Shown in pieces: positions 8,479-15,968 of a stretch of DNA of 64,000 nucleotides; position 1 is the stretch's first letter; every line of letters begins with the position of its first letter. The position numbers and the translations under genes were made by a program. The stretch lies in contig NZ_CP078067.1 in NCBI RefSeq assembly GCF_019195395.1, forward strand, positions 1,565,783-1,629,782, read 5' to 3'. Origin of the DNA: Kaistella faecalis. Its GTDB lineage: Bacteria > Bacteroidota > Bacteroidia > Flavobacteriales > Weeksellaceae. A model generated the notes under the pieces. The model searched no databases. It was not told where the DNA came from and saw only the letters and a program-made list of their open reading frames with translations.

Positions 8479-9210
8479 TTAATATTCAGGATCAGTAGTA
8501 GCAGTTAAATGGTATTTATAGCGGAAATCTACGGGAATGCCGTTAACTGTTGCGGGTTTCCATTTTTTCTTCATGCTTTTAAAGGCGTAAAAAAGCATAC
8601 GGTCAAATTCTTCCAGTCCGGTTTTTTTGGTCAACACAATATCTTCCAGTTTACCCTCTTTGGTGATGATAAACTCTGCTTCTATCGTGAAACGGTCTTC
8701 CCACCGAAACCTTTTCAGGTCCAGATTTGACTTCAGCTGTTTCCAGAAATGGTTCATATGGTCTTCGCCGGCATTATTGTAAACGGGAGTTGTCACCGCC
8801 GGAGAATATTGGGCATTATTTTCCTCGAAAATCTGGTCCGGAAAAATCATAAAACGTGCAATAGCAGGCTGTGGGGTACCATTTATAATTGCAGGATTCC
8901 ATTTTGTCTGGTATTTCGCAGCTTCACGTGCAAGATCAGAGGCGCATTTGTTATCGGCTAAGTAATTGGGATGCTGGTCTTTGATAAAATTGATCGATGC
9001 ATCAGCATTAATTAAAACCGAAAATTGGTAGAACTGTGATTTATCTGCGCAGGGCTGCAGCTTTTTTTCTAAAACAATGTCGTGAAAGTCTTTGTAATAA
9101 GCCTCGTAACCGCCGATATAAGGAGATTGAGCCGTAGGAAATTCGTGAACAGTTTGAGCCGACAGGAAAAGCGGAAATGCTAATAAAGGCCAGAGCAGCT
9201 GTTGTTTCAT
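8479..9210 (-). CDS. Secreted TonB-C-like protein, paralogue 2
   Basis: This 243-residue paralogue has a signal peptide ending around FPLFLSAQ. Its N-terminal half matches its neighbours (GGYEAYYKDFHDIVLEKKLQ, QPCADK and NKCASDLAREAAKYQTKWNP). Its C-terminal half has the TonB-C pattern: FTIEAEFIITKEGKLEDIVL, then KKWKPATVNGIPVDFRYKY. The paired cysteines of the first half are kept. Ten bases separate it from paralogue 1 and 13 from paralogue 3, so the three larger paralogues look like one transcript. It was assigned by internal similarity; no biochemical role is known to me. Confidence 0.75.
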   Translation of the reverse strand: MKQQLLWPLLAFPLFLSAQTVHEFPTAQSPYIGGYEAYYKDFHDIVLEKKLQPCADKSQFYQFSVLINADASINFIKDQHPNYLADNKCASDLAREAAKYQTKWNPAIINGTPQPAIARFMIFPDQIFEENNAQYSPAVTTPVYNNAGEDHMNHFWKQLKSNLDLKRFRWEDRFTIEAEFIITKEGKLEDIVLTKKTGLEEFDRMLFYAFKSMKKKWKPATVNGIPVDFRYKYHLTATTDPEY

Positions 9211-9223
9211 AGGGGTTTTTCGC

Positions 9224-9940
9224 TTAAGTATTTGAAAAAGACATAGGCATTCTAAACTTAAATCTTACCGGTACTCCGTGCAAAGTCGCTGGTTTCCACT
9301 TGTTTTTTATCTTTTTAATGCTGCGCAGAATCATCTCATCGTATTCTTTGAGACCAGATGAATTTTCCAGCTTCAAATTTTCCATTTCGCCTTTCTCATC
9401 CAGTACAAACAAAACCGTGACAGTTACTTTTCCTTTACCCTTTACGTAGAAGTCCTGAGGATCGGTCCTTTTCATAACTTCTTTCCTGAAAGCATCAATT
9501 CCACCCTCAAAAGTGGGCAATACTATTAAATCCTCAGCATTATACCCGGCTTTGAAGTTGTTGAAAAAAGCATCCGGATAAATATAGTATTGTTCTACAG
9601 CTGCTTTCGGGCTGCCATCGATTTTAGCCGAAACCCATCCAGGCATATTTTTTACAACTTCTTTTGTAATTTCCCGGGCACATTTGTTTTCAGATTTCTG
9701 TAATTTTTCGGGGTCATAAAGGACCGCTGTGTCATTTTCCAGCACTACAACATATGCGGATAGAAATTCATTTTTGTTGTCGCAGGGTTTAAGTTTTTTC
9801 TCAAGCAGTACTTTCTGAAAATCTTTATAAAAATTTGTTTTGCCTCCGAGGTAGCTGTGCTGATCGTTGGGAAAAGTTATGAGTTGAGTTTGGCCGCTTA
9901 AAAAAGTACTGATAAACAGAAGAAAATAGAATAATTTCAT
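9224..9940 (-). CDS. Secreted TonB-C-like protein, paralogue 3
   Basis: This 238-residue paralogue has a signal peptide (FYFLLFISTFLSGQ) followed by the shared N-terminal block (YLGGKTNFYKDFQKVLLEKK, KPCDNK, NKCAREITKEVVKNMPGW). The C-terminal block is TonB-C-like: KVTVTVLFVLDEKGEMENLK, then NKWKPATLHGVPVRFKFRMP. The central segment VLPTFEGGIDAFRKEVM resembles the start of a TonB-C unit (PxFxGG). This supports reading these proteins as two tandem TonB-C-like units. It is the first gene of the three-gene group, and a terminator-like hairpin separates it from the shorter paralogues upstream. Confidence 0.75.
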   Translation of the reverse strand: MKLFYFLLFISTFLSGQTQLITFPNDQHSYLGGKTNFYKDFQKVLLEKKLKPCDNKNEFLSAYVVVLENDTAVLYDPEKLQKSENKCAREITKEVVKNMPGWVSAKIDGSPKAAVEQYYIYPDAFFNNFKAGYNAEDLIVLPTFEGGIDAFRKEVMKRTDPQDFYVKGKGKVTVTVLFVLDEKGEMENLKLENSSGLKEYDEMILRSIKKIKNKWKPATLHGVPVRFKFRMPMSFSNT

Positions 9941-9962
9941 TCAATAATATTTTCCTAAATAT

Positions 9963-9992
9963 AAAAAAAACTTTGCACCGAATGCAAAGTTT
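9963..9992 (-). terminator. Rho-independent terminator after the 160-aa paralogue
   Basis: Perfect 10-base arms (9968-9977 and 9983-9992) with a five-base loop are followed, reading leftward, by a run of T. It lies directly after the stop of the gene at 9999-10481 and separates it from the three larger paralogues. Confidence 0.85.
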
Positions 9993-9998
9993 AATTTT

Positions 9999-10481
9999 TT
10001 AAAGATCGAAACTTTCTGTCCTGAAATTTATTTTCTGTCTCAGCTTAGAATCGACCGGCGAACCGTTGCAGTTTGCAGGCGTAAATTTGGGATTCATCTT
10101 CCTTAATGCGAGTTCAATGTCACGGTAAAGAAGGTTGCTGTTCGGAACTTCGGGTTTTAATTCCAAACGCTGCAGATTTCCGTTTTTACTGATGTTGATG
10201 ATCAGCTCGAAAGTACCGTTCACTGAATAAAATCCTGTATCCAGATAACCGCGCATATTCGTTAAAAGCGTCTGTTTGAAAGCATTTTCGCCACCCGGAA
10301 ACTGGGCGTAAACCGCATTTTCGCATTTTAGTCTGTAAAATTCGAGCGGATTATTGATGTCGTAAGAAATCGCCAGTTTGCCTCCTTCTGTAGTGTTTTC
10401 TGAAATGTCGTTATCCTCAACAAGGTATTGCGCATTTAAAAACGTACAGGAAAGAATAAACAGTAATGCTAATTTTTTCAT
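9999..10481 (-). CDS. Short secreted TonB-C-like protein, paralogue 4
   Basis: The 160-residue protein has a signal peptide (MKKLALLFILSCTFLNAQ) and a single TonB-C-like unit. PGGENAFKQTLLTNMRGYLD is followed by strands FELIINISKNGNLQRLELKP and a C-terminal FTPANCNGSPVDSKLRQKIN. The PGG opening and the final WxPA-xxG-xPV-like strand match the longer paralogues next door, but with FTP in place of WKP. The longer N-terminal unit is missing. It is followed by its own terminator. Another short paralogue lies 62 bases upstream. The function is unknown. Confidence 0.72.
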   Translation of the reverse strand: MKKLALLFILSCTFLNAQYLVEDNDISENTTEGGKLAISYDINNPLEFYRLKCENAVYAQFPGGENAFKQTLLTNMRGYLDTGFYSVNGTFELIINISKNGNLQRLELKPEVPNSNLLYRDIELALRKMNPKFTPANCNGSPVDSKLRQKINFRTESFDL

Positions 10482-10543
10482 TGCTTTAAATTTTGATTAA
10501 AGTTACCGCTTTTCTGAAAGAACTTAAAATTTTCAGCCCGCTT

Positions 10544-10957
10544 TTAATCGCCGTGATCAAAATGGTCTGTAGTGAAATTTATTTTGAGAACATATTTAGA
10601 TTCTATCGGTACATCATTTTTCTTGGCAGGGATCCATCTGGTTTTAACTCTTTTCATCGCGAACTGCATGTCGTCAATAAACATCTCGCTGTATTTCACC
10701 TGTGGATATACCTGTACATTTTTAATCTTTCCGTTCACATCAATGGTGAACATAAATTGAAATAATCCGTTGACTGCATATTTCCGGAGATCGATATATG
10801 CGTTGATCATTTCAAAGAGTTCAGCGCGGTAGGCGTCTTCGCCGCCGGGAAACTTCGCTCTTTCGATAAAGGTTATTTTGGGTTGGTTCTCCTCTTCTGC
10901 TGTTTGGGAAAAAACGGCTGCGGGAAAAAGAAAGAGTAAAAATAGAAGTTTTCGCAT
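10544..10957 (-). CDS. Short secreted TonB-C-like protein, paralogue 5
   Basis: The 137-residue protein opens with a signal peptide (MRKLLFLLFLFPAAVFSQ). The ATG at 10957 is preferred because the extra five codons back to 10972 would put charged residues before the signal. One TonB-C-like unit follows: FPGGEDAYRAELFEMINAYI, FQFMFTIDVNGKIKNVQVYP, then RWIPAKKNDVPIESKYVLKI. It is the closest relative of the 160-residue neighbour, consistent with a local duplication. It starts just downstream of the lysA terminator, so it must have its own promoter. Confidence 0.72.
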   Translation of the reverse strand: MRKLLFLLFLFPAAVFSQTAEEENQPKITFIERAKFPGGEDAYRAELFEMINAYIDLRKYAVNGLFQFMFTIDVNGKIKNVQVYPQVKYSEMFIDDMQFAMKRVKTRWIPAKKNDVPIESKYVLKINFTTDHFDHGD

Positions 10958-10981
10958 TGCATGAATTTCCATTAAAAATAG

Positions 10982-11011
10982 AAAAACTTTGCAATTACTT
11001 ACAAAGTTTTT
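10982..11011 (-). terminator. Rho-independent terminator of lysA
   Basis: Ten-base arms AAAAACTTTG (10982-10991) and CAAAGTTTTT (11002-11011) lie 20 bases after the lysA stop. The leftward strand continues into T-rich sequence. Confidence 0.8.
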
Positions 11012-11030
11012 CCCAAATTCTAAAAGCAGT

Positions 11031-12230
11031 TTATAAAACCTCGATTTGATTTTTCAGTAAATCTTCGAACTCATCGCGTTTTCTGATCAGGTGAGCTTTA
11101 CCGTCAAGAAATAAAACTTCTGCAGGCTTCAGTCTGGAGTTGAAGTTGGAGCTCATTTCGAAACCGTAAGCGCCGGCGTTACGGAAAACCAATATATCGC
11201 CTTCGCGGACTTCGTTTAGCTTTCTGTCCCATGCAAAAGTATCGGTTTCGCAGATATTACCTACTACGGTGTAAATTCTTTCTGCACCTTTTGGGTTCGA
11301 AAGATTTTCGATGATGTGATACGAATCGTAGAACATAGGACGGATCAAATGGTTGAAACCTGAATTTATTCCCGCAAAAACCGTCGCTGTAGTTTGCTTG
11401 ATGACATTGGTTTTCACGATAAGATGACCGCTTTCGCTTACAAGGTATTTCCCCGGCTCAAACCAGAGTTCGAATTTTTTTCCGGAGTTTTTAGAAAATT
11501 CTGCCACTGCTTTTTCCACTTTTTTTCCTAATGCTTTCACATCGGTTTCCATATCGCCTTCCTGATAAGGTACTTTGAAACCGCTTCCCATGTCCAGATA
11601 TTTCAAATTCGGGAAATGTTCCGCCAGTTCGAACATGATTTCCAGTCCCTGAAGGAAGACATCGGGATCTTTGATTTCACTTCCAGTGTGCATGTGAAGT
11701 CCTTCGACATTGATATTGGTGGTTTTCATTACCCTTTCAATATGACGAAGCTGGTGAATTGAAATCCCGAATTTAGAATCGATGTGTCCGGTAGAAATTT
11801 TATAATTGCCGCCGGCAAAAATATGCGGATTGATTCTGACGAAAATCGGGTAAGCATCACCATATTTATTCCCGAACTGTTCCAAAATCGAAATATTATC
11901 GATATTGATGTGAACTTTCAGCGTCATGGCTTCCTCAATTTCAGCAAGATCTACACAATTCGGCGTGAAAAGAATTTTCTTCGCATCAAAACCTGCTTTT
12001 AGACCTAATTTTACTTCATTAATAGAGACGCAGTCTAAACTTCCGCCCAGGTTTTTCACATATTTTAAAATATTAATATTCGAAAGTGCTTTACAAGCAT
12101 AGAAAAACCGAGTGCTCTTATGGAAAGAAGAGGTTAGTTTTTCGTACTGAATTTTAATAGATTCTGCGTCGTAAACGTAGGTGGGTGTACCGAACTGTTC
12201 GGCAATTTTCAATAAATCTTTATTGTTCAT
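11031..12230 (-). CDS. lysA: Diaminopimelate decarboxylase
   Basis: LysA is a PLP enzyme that decarboxylates meso-diaminopimelate to L-lysine, the last step of the pathway. The 399-residue protein has the fold-III decarboxylase motifs. The PLP lysine is K47 in FFYACKALS, the phosphate-binding helix region is GLHMHTGSEI, and the dimer-interface pair is in VVGNICETDTFAW with GAYGFEMSSNFNSR near the C-terminus. The CETD signature favours diaminopimelate over ornithine or arginine as substrate. The gene has its own downstream terminator, and a separate terminator lies 25 bases upstream of its start. It is therefore probably transcribed alone. Confidence 0.95.
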   Translation of the reverse strand: MNNKDLLKIAEQFGTPTYVYDAESIKIQYEKLTSSFHKSTRFFYACKALSNINILKYVKNLGGSLDCVSINEVKLGLKAGFDAKKILFTPNCVDLAEIEEAMTLKVHINIDNISILEQFGNKYGDAYPIFVRINPHIFAGGNYKISTGHIDSKFGISIHQLRHIERVMKTTNINVEGLHMHTGSEIKDPDVFLQGLEIMFELAEHFPNLKYLDMGSGFKVPYQEGDMETDVKALGKKVEKAVAEFSKNSGKKFELWFEPGKYLVSESGHLIVKTNVIKQTTATVFAGINSGFNHLIRPMFYDSYHIIENLSNPKGAERIYTVVGNICETDTFAWDRKLNEVREGDILVFRNAGAYGFEMSSNFNSRLKPAEVLFLDGKAHLIRKRDEFEDLLKNQIEVL

Positions 12231-12250
12231 TTTTATGGTGATTTTACATT

Positions 12251-12280
12251 AAAAAAGCAAGCCCAAATAGAGCTTGCTTG
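12251..12280 (-). terminator. Rho-independent terminator after the 25-codon ORF
   Basis: Arms AAGCAAGC (12255-12262) and GCTTGCTT (12272-12279) flank a nine-base loop. The leftward strand then reads TTTTTT. It ends the transcript of the short gene at 12310-12387 and lies just before lysA. Confidence 0.85.
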
Positions 12281-12309
12281 AATATTTTACAGATCAAAAT
12301 TTGCAGCTC

Positions 12310-12387
12310 CTAAACACCAATATTTTCCTTAGAGAAAAACTTTTTCCCCTTAGAAGCAACCTGTTTTATTGATGTAAATCTGATCAT
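12310..12387 (-). CDS. Candidate 25-residue cationic small protein
   Basis: A 25-codon reading frame (MIRFTSIKQVASKGKKFF then SKENIGV) sits between the exonuclease gene and lysA. It encodes six lysines, one arginine and a single glutamate, so it is strongly basic. Regions that can form an amphipathic helix are visible, but there is no membrane segment. The unusual support is its context. A full TAnnTTTG -7 element ends 29 bases upstream of the ATG, and a strong intrinsic terminator begins about 30 bases after the stop. This gives a complete transcription unit of roughly 160 bases. It could instead be a non-coding RNA that happens to hold an ORF. I do not recognise the peptide. Confidence 0.45.
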   Translation of the reverse strand: MIRFTSIKQVASKGKKFFSKENIGV

Positions 12388-12416
12388 ATTTAAATTTCTG
12401 TTTTTAAGATTTTTGG

Positions 12417-12424
12417 CAAAATTA
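12417..12424 (-). promoter_or_regulatory. Candidate -7 element (TAATTTTG) for the 25-codon gene
   Basis: Read leftward, TAATTTTG matches TAnnTTTG in full. It lies between the exonuclease stop and the short ORF. No clear TTG was found at -33. Confidence 0.45.
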
Positions 12425-12451
12425 AATGTTTTTATTTAATTGGGCATTATT

Positions 12452-13696
12452 TTATTTTTCCGGTGTCGGAATTATTTCAAAATCCTCTCTCAGCAAAGCA
12501 AGTTTAAAATCATTCTCAAGGTCCGTGGTTTTAGTATCCAGATCGATTTTTATGGCTGCGATTTTTTTCCAGGTGTTGATTTGCGTATGAAGTTCGTAGA
12601 AACCATAAGCGGTCACATTGCCCTTTTCAAAAATCATAAAGGATTTTTCACCTAAAGTTCGGCCAGCAGACAACCACATTTCGTTGCGGTTTTTCAGACT
12701 TGTGGCTTTCTGCAGCTGATTTACATCAGCATACTTTTCCTGGGTTTTGATGAAACTCACGGCCTTCAGTCCTTGTGTAAAAGAAGTGAATTTTAAAAGT
12801 GGAGTATCTTCTTTTTTGGTGGCTATTTTTTCAACTACGTATTTTCCACCCTTATGGTATAACCCGAACGGATGATTTTCCCGCTTGCGCAAACCTTTGG
12901 TTTTCATCATAAGTTTTGCCAGAATATTATTTCCAGTAAGTTCATAATGAATTTGCACAACATCTTCCTGTAGCTGTATCCAGCGTTTGGATTTGGAGTT
13001 AAACAGCATTTTGGCGAACTTACTCAGGTCTTCTACAAAATCGGAATGTATAATTTTTCCTTCGGCGTTCTGCAAATAAATGATTCCTCTCTCGGAAGGT
13101 AAATCCTGCGTGAGTTCCTTGATTTTATTGAAGTACGTTTTCGCATTTAATTCATCATGGTGCTGCTGTATGATTTCTGAATCTTTATCCTTAATCATCA
13201 GGAGTTTAAAGAGGTCAAGTGTTGCCCGAGCGTCGCCGGAAGCCCGATGGTGATCTACGAGCGGGATTCCTAATGATTTCACCAGTTTGCCGAGAGAATA
13301 ACTTTCTGCTTCAGGTATCAGTTTCTTAGCCAGCGGAATAGTGTCTAACGTGTTGATTTTAAATTCATAACCTAATCTTTTGAATTCCTGACGAAGCATC
13401 CGGTAATCGAATTCAATATTATGTCCAACCAATGTCGTGTTTTCGGTAATTTCAACGATTCTTCTGGCGATTTCGGGAAATTTCGGTGCAGTTTTCACCA
13501 TTTTTGGCGAAATTTTGGTGAGTTTCTGCACAAACGGGGTGATTTCGCTTTCAGGATTTACCAAAGAAATAAACTGGTCTACGATTTCGTGACCATCATA
13601 TCTGTACACTGCAATTTCAATAATGCTTTCTTTTCTGAAACCTGCTCCGTTACTTTCTATATCAATTACTGAATACATTTTGTCTTTTTCTGGCAT
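12452..13696 (-). CDS. DnaQ-like DEDDh exonuclease with a degenerate GIY-YIG-like C-terminal region
   Basis: The N-terminal about 180 residues of this 414-residue protein form a DEDDh 3'-5' exonuclease of the DnaQ family. The motifs are VIDIESNG (exo I), LVGHNIEFDYRML (exo II) and HHRASGDARATLDLF (exo III, with the catalytic His and Asp). The rest aligns in pattern with the UvrC-like GIY-YIG module of DnaQ-UvrC fusion proteins (LPSERGIIYLQNAEGKI, then IHYELTGNNILAKLM). The second YIG strand and the following RxxxH residues are not recognisable, so that nuclease site is probably dead. The gene lies 33 bases after the HerA-like ATPase gene, on the same strand. Confidence 0.85.
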   Translation of the reverse strand: MPEKDKMYSVIDIESNGAGFRKESIIEIAVYRYDGHEIVDQFISLVNPESEITPFVQKLTKISPKMVKTAPKFPEIARRIVEITENTTLVGHNIEFDYRMLRQEFKRLGYEFKINTLDTIPLAKKLIPEAESYSLGKLVKSLGIPLVDHHRASGDARATLDLFKLLMIKDKDSEIIQQHHDELNAKTYFNKIKELTQDLPSERGIIYLQNAEGKIIHSDFVEDLSKFAKMLFNSKSKRWIQLQEDVVQIHYELTGNNILAKLMMKTKGLRKRENHPFGLYHKGGKYVVEKIATKKEDTPLLKFTSFTQGLKAVSFIKTQEKYADVNQLQKATSLKNRNEMWLSAGRTLGEKSFMIFEKGNVTAYGFYELHTQINTWKKIAAIKIDLDTKTTDLENDFKLALLREDFEIIPTPEK

Positions 13697-13729
13697 TAGC
13701 TTTTGGAGAATCCTAAGCCGGGTGCAATT

Positions 13730-15256
13730 TTACCTTTTTCTTCCGCCTAAACCAAACATTCCCAGAACAAATTTTGCGCCTTCGCGTGCAAGGGTTGTCG
13801 TAAAGGTTCTTCCTGCGCGGGATTTCATCACAGATTCAAACATGCCTGGTTCTTCTTTCACCGGTCTCGTTTTTTGAGTAGGCGCAGCATTCTGAACTGC
13901 CTGTTCCATTCTGCTGGTCAGCATTTCATAAGCCGAATCTTTATCCACACTTTGCTCGTATTTAGCAACCAATGCCGAACGGCTCGTAAGGTCTGCAACT
14001 TCAGCATCATTTAGAATATCCATTCTGGATTCCGGCGATATCAGATAGGTGTGCACCAAAGGAGTAGGGATTCCCTTTTCATCGAGCGCGGTAATAAACG
14101 CCTCGCCAATACCGAGATTTTGAATAAGTTCATCAGCTTTATAAAACTCAGTGATAGGATAATTATCTACAGCTTTAGAAATTTCTTTCCGGTCTTTAGC
14201 AGTAAATCCGCGAAGTGCATGCTGAATTTTCAGACCAAGCTGCGAAAGTACATTCTCGGGAACATCTCCAGGAATTTGGGTAATGAAATATATTCCCACG
14301 CCTTTCGACCGGATGAGCTTTACCATCGTTTCAATCTGGTTAAGCAGCGTTTTAGAAGCTTCCTTAAAAATAAGATGAGCCTCATCAATAAACATAACCA
14401 GTTTTGGTCTTCCGGAATCGCCTTCTTCGGGGAAATTCATATAAATTTCAGCAAAAAGCGAAAGCATGAATGTCGAGAATAACTGTGGTTTACTTTGAAT
14501 ATTGCCAACTCTCAGGATATTTACGACACCTTTGCCTTCTCTTTGCCGCAAAAGATCTTCAACATCAAAACTCGGTTCACCGAAAAATTGCGCGGCACCC
14601 TGCTGTTCGAGTGCAACAATTGATCGCAGAATCGCTCCTAATGAAGCCGGTGCAATAGATCCGTAATTATTCGATAGATCGGCTTTTCCCTGAGGGTTAT
14701 CGGTAACATACTGCAGAACTTTTTTTAAATCTTCAAGGTCGATAAGCGGTAAACCTTTGTCATCGCAGTATTTGAAAACTATGGAGATAATGCTTTGCTG
14801 GGTATCATTCAGTTCCAGAATTTTCGAAAGCAGGATAGGTCCGAATTCTGTTACTGTAGCACGGAGTTTTACGCCTCTTTCCCCGGAAATCGTCATCAGT
14901 TCTACCGGAAATGCCTGTGGCTGATAAGGTAGTTTTGTTTTTGCGTAGCGCTCAGCAATGTTTTTATTCTCCTCCCCAGGTTCTGCGATTCCTGAAAAAT
15001 CGCCTTTAATGTCTAAAACCAGCGATGGAATTCCCTGATGGGAAAGCTGTTCTGCGAAAGCCTGTAACGTTTTTGTCTTACCCGTTCCTGTGGCTCCGGC
15101 GATCAGGCCGTGCCTGTTAATGGTTTTCAGAGGAATAGTGACGCTCACATCGGTTACAACCTCACCGTCGAGCATCCCTTTGCCGAGTGTTATAAATTCG
15201 CCTTTCGGAGTATATCTTGATGAAAGTTCCTCTATAAATTTAGTTCTGTCTGCCAT
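13730..15256 (-). CDS. HerA-like helicase/ATPase (DUF853 family)
   Basis: The 508-residue P-loop ATPase of the FtsK-HerA superfamily matches the DUF853 group (helicase HerA-like C-terminal). Walker A is GATGTGKT at residues 54-61. LVLDIKGDFSGIAEPG follows, and Walker B lies in KLVMFIDEAHLIFKEA. A conserved sensor stretch GVGIYFITQIPGDVPENVL is also seen. The C-terminus is basic and Gly-rich (MFGLGGRKR). The family is widespread and its physiological role is unclear; DNA translocation is the inferred activity. It is followed on the same strand by the DnaQ-like exonuclease gene. Confidence 0.9.
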   Translation of the reverse strand: MADRTKFIEELSSRYTPKGEFITLGKGMLDGEVVTDVSVTIPLKTINRHGLIAGATGTGKTKTLQAFAEQLSHQGIPSLVLDIKGDFSGIAEPGEENKNIAERYAKTKLPYQPQAFPVELMTISGERGVKLRATVTEFGPILLSKILELNDTQQSIISIVFKYCDDKGLPLIDLEDLKKVLQYVTDNPQGKADLSNNYGSIAPASLGAILRSIVALEQQGAAQFFGEPSFDVEDLLRQREGKGVVNILRVGNIQSKPQLFSTFMLSLFAEIYMNFPEEGDSGRPKLVMFIDEAHLIFKEASKTLLNQIETMVKLIRSKGVGIYFITQIPGDVPENVLSQLGLKIQHALRGFTAKDRKEISKAVDNYPITEFYKADELIQNLGIGEAFITALDEKGIPTPLVHTYLISPESRMDILNDAEVADLTSRSALVAKYEQSVDKDSAYEMLTSRMEQAVQNAAPTQKTRPVKEEPGMFESVMKSRAGRTFTTTLAREGAKFVLGMFGLGGRKR

Positions 15257-15427
15257 TTTGAAATCGGGTTTTAAAGGTTAAAGGTAAAAAAATATAAGGA
15301 TTTTTAATTCGTCAGTGAGTAAAAATAATAGGTTTCGAAGAGCAAATTATTTTAGTTCCTAAAGTTTTATAGTGCTGATACTTCTCATGCCTGGCAACAT
15401 AGGGCCGAAAAAGTGAAGCTTTTTTAG

Positions 15428-15435
15428 TAAATTTG
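15428..15435 (+). promoter_or_regulatory. Candidate -7 element (TAAATTTG) for the GreA-like gene
   Basis: A full match to TAnnTTTG lies 22 bases before the ATG at 15458. No TTG is evident at the -33 position. Confidence 0.45.
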
Positions 15436-15457
15436 TTAATTGTCAAAATTTAAAGTA

Positions 15458-15901
15458 ATGGAAAGGAAGCTCATTATAGACCAACTGATTGCTGAACAGC
15501 GTAAGGTGATTCAGAGCCTTCAACGGTCTGTTCATCAGTATGAAACCGCATCCGATTTGGACGAAGAAAGCACCCACGATCCGGAAGATTTTTCTCACCA
15601 GACCGAAGCTAAGGATATGCAACTCCGTTTTGAAAAAATGTTGGCTGGAGCTGAAGAAATCTTAAAGTTCCTGGCTAGCGAAGAGAACTCCAGCCACAGC
15701 ATTATTGAAAGAGGCAGCATCATCGAAACTGATCAATCTTTCTTCTTTGTAGGAATTTCCGTTCCGGTGTTTACTATTGAGGGTAAAGAAGTGATTTCAC
15801 TTTCTGAAAAAACTCCCGTTTTTACAGAACTTAAAGGAAAAGCGGTAGGAGACCGTTTCAAAGTAGGTAGCAGCAATCATATCATTAAAGCTATTGCGTA
15901 G
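15458..15901 (+). CDS. GreA/GreB-like protein (probable transcription factor)
   Basis: The 147-residue protein has an N-terminal helical hairpin (MERKLIIDQLIAEQRKVI, then AEAKDMQLRFEKMLAGAEEI) and a C-terminal beta domain. The C-terminus reads SLSEKTPVFTELKGKAVGDR followed by a hydrophobic strand, which resembles the GreA/GreB FKBP-like domain (SP-x-G-x-ALLGK-x-vGD). GSIIETDQSFFFVGI is the matching first strand. It may act at the RNA polymerase secondary channel, but this is inferred from fold resemblance only. The ATG at 15458 is used because a TTG 18 bases upstream would overlap the promoter region. Confidence 0.65.
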   Translation: MERKLIIDQLIAEQRKVIQSLQRSVHQYETASDLDEESTHDPEDFSHQTEAKDMQLRFEKMLAGAEEILKFLASEENSSHSIIERGSIIETDQSFFFVGISVPVFTIEGKEVISLSEKTPVFTELKGKAVGDRFKVGSSNHIIKAIA

Positions 15902-15924
15902 TATCGATTAGTAACAATGGTTAC

Positions 15925-15954
15925 TTTGATGTTGCGTTTAAAGAATTAGTTTTG
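15925..15954 (+). promoter_or_regulatory. Candidate promoter of the TauE/CstB-like sulfur gene group
   Basis: TTTG at 15925-15928 and TAGTTTTG at 15947-15954 are separated by 18 bases, matching the Bacteroidota -33/-7 pattern. The ATG of the TauE gene follows 14 bases after the -7 element. Confidence 0.55.
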
Positions 15955-15968
15955 CCAAAAAGTAGCAG

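Noticed and set aside
14051-14482. 143-codon rightward ORF
   Set aside because: Antisense shadow of the HerA-like ATPase, whose motifs are intact.
12452-15256. HerA plus nuclease as a defence system
   Set aside because: The DUF853 HerA-like family is a broadly kept housekeeping family, and no defence-associated partner or mobile context is present.
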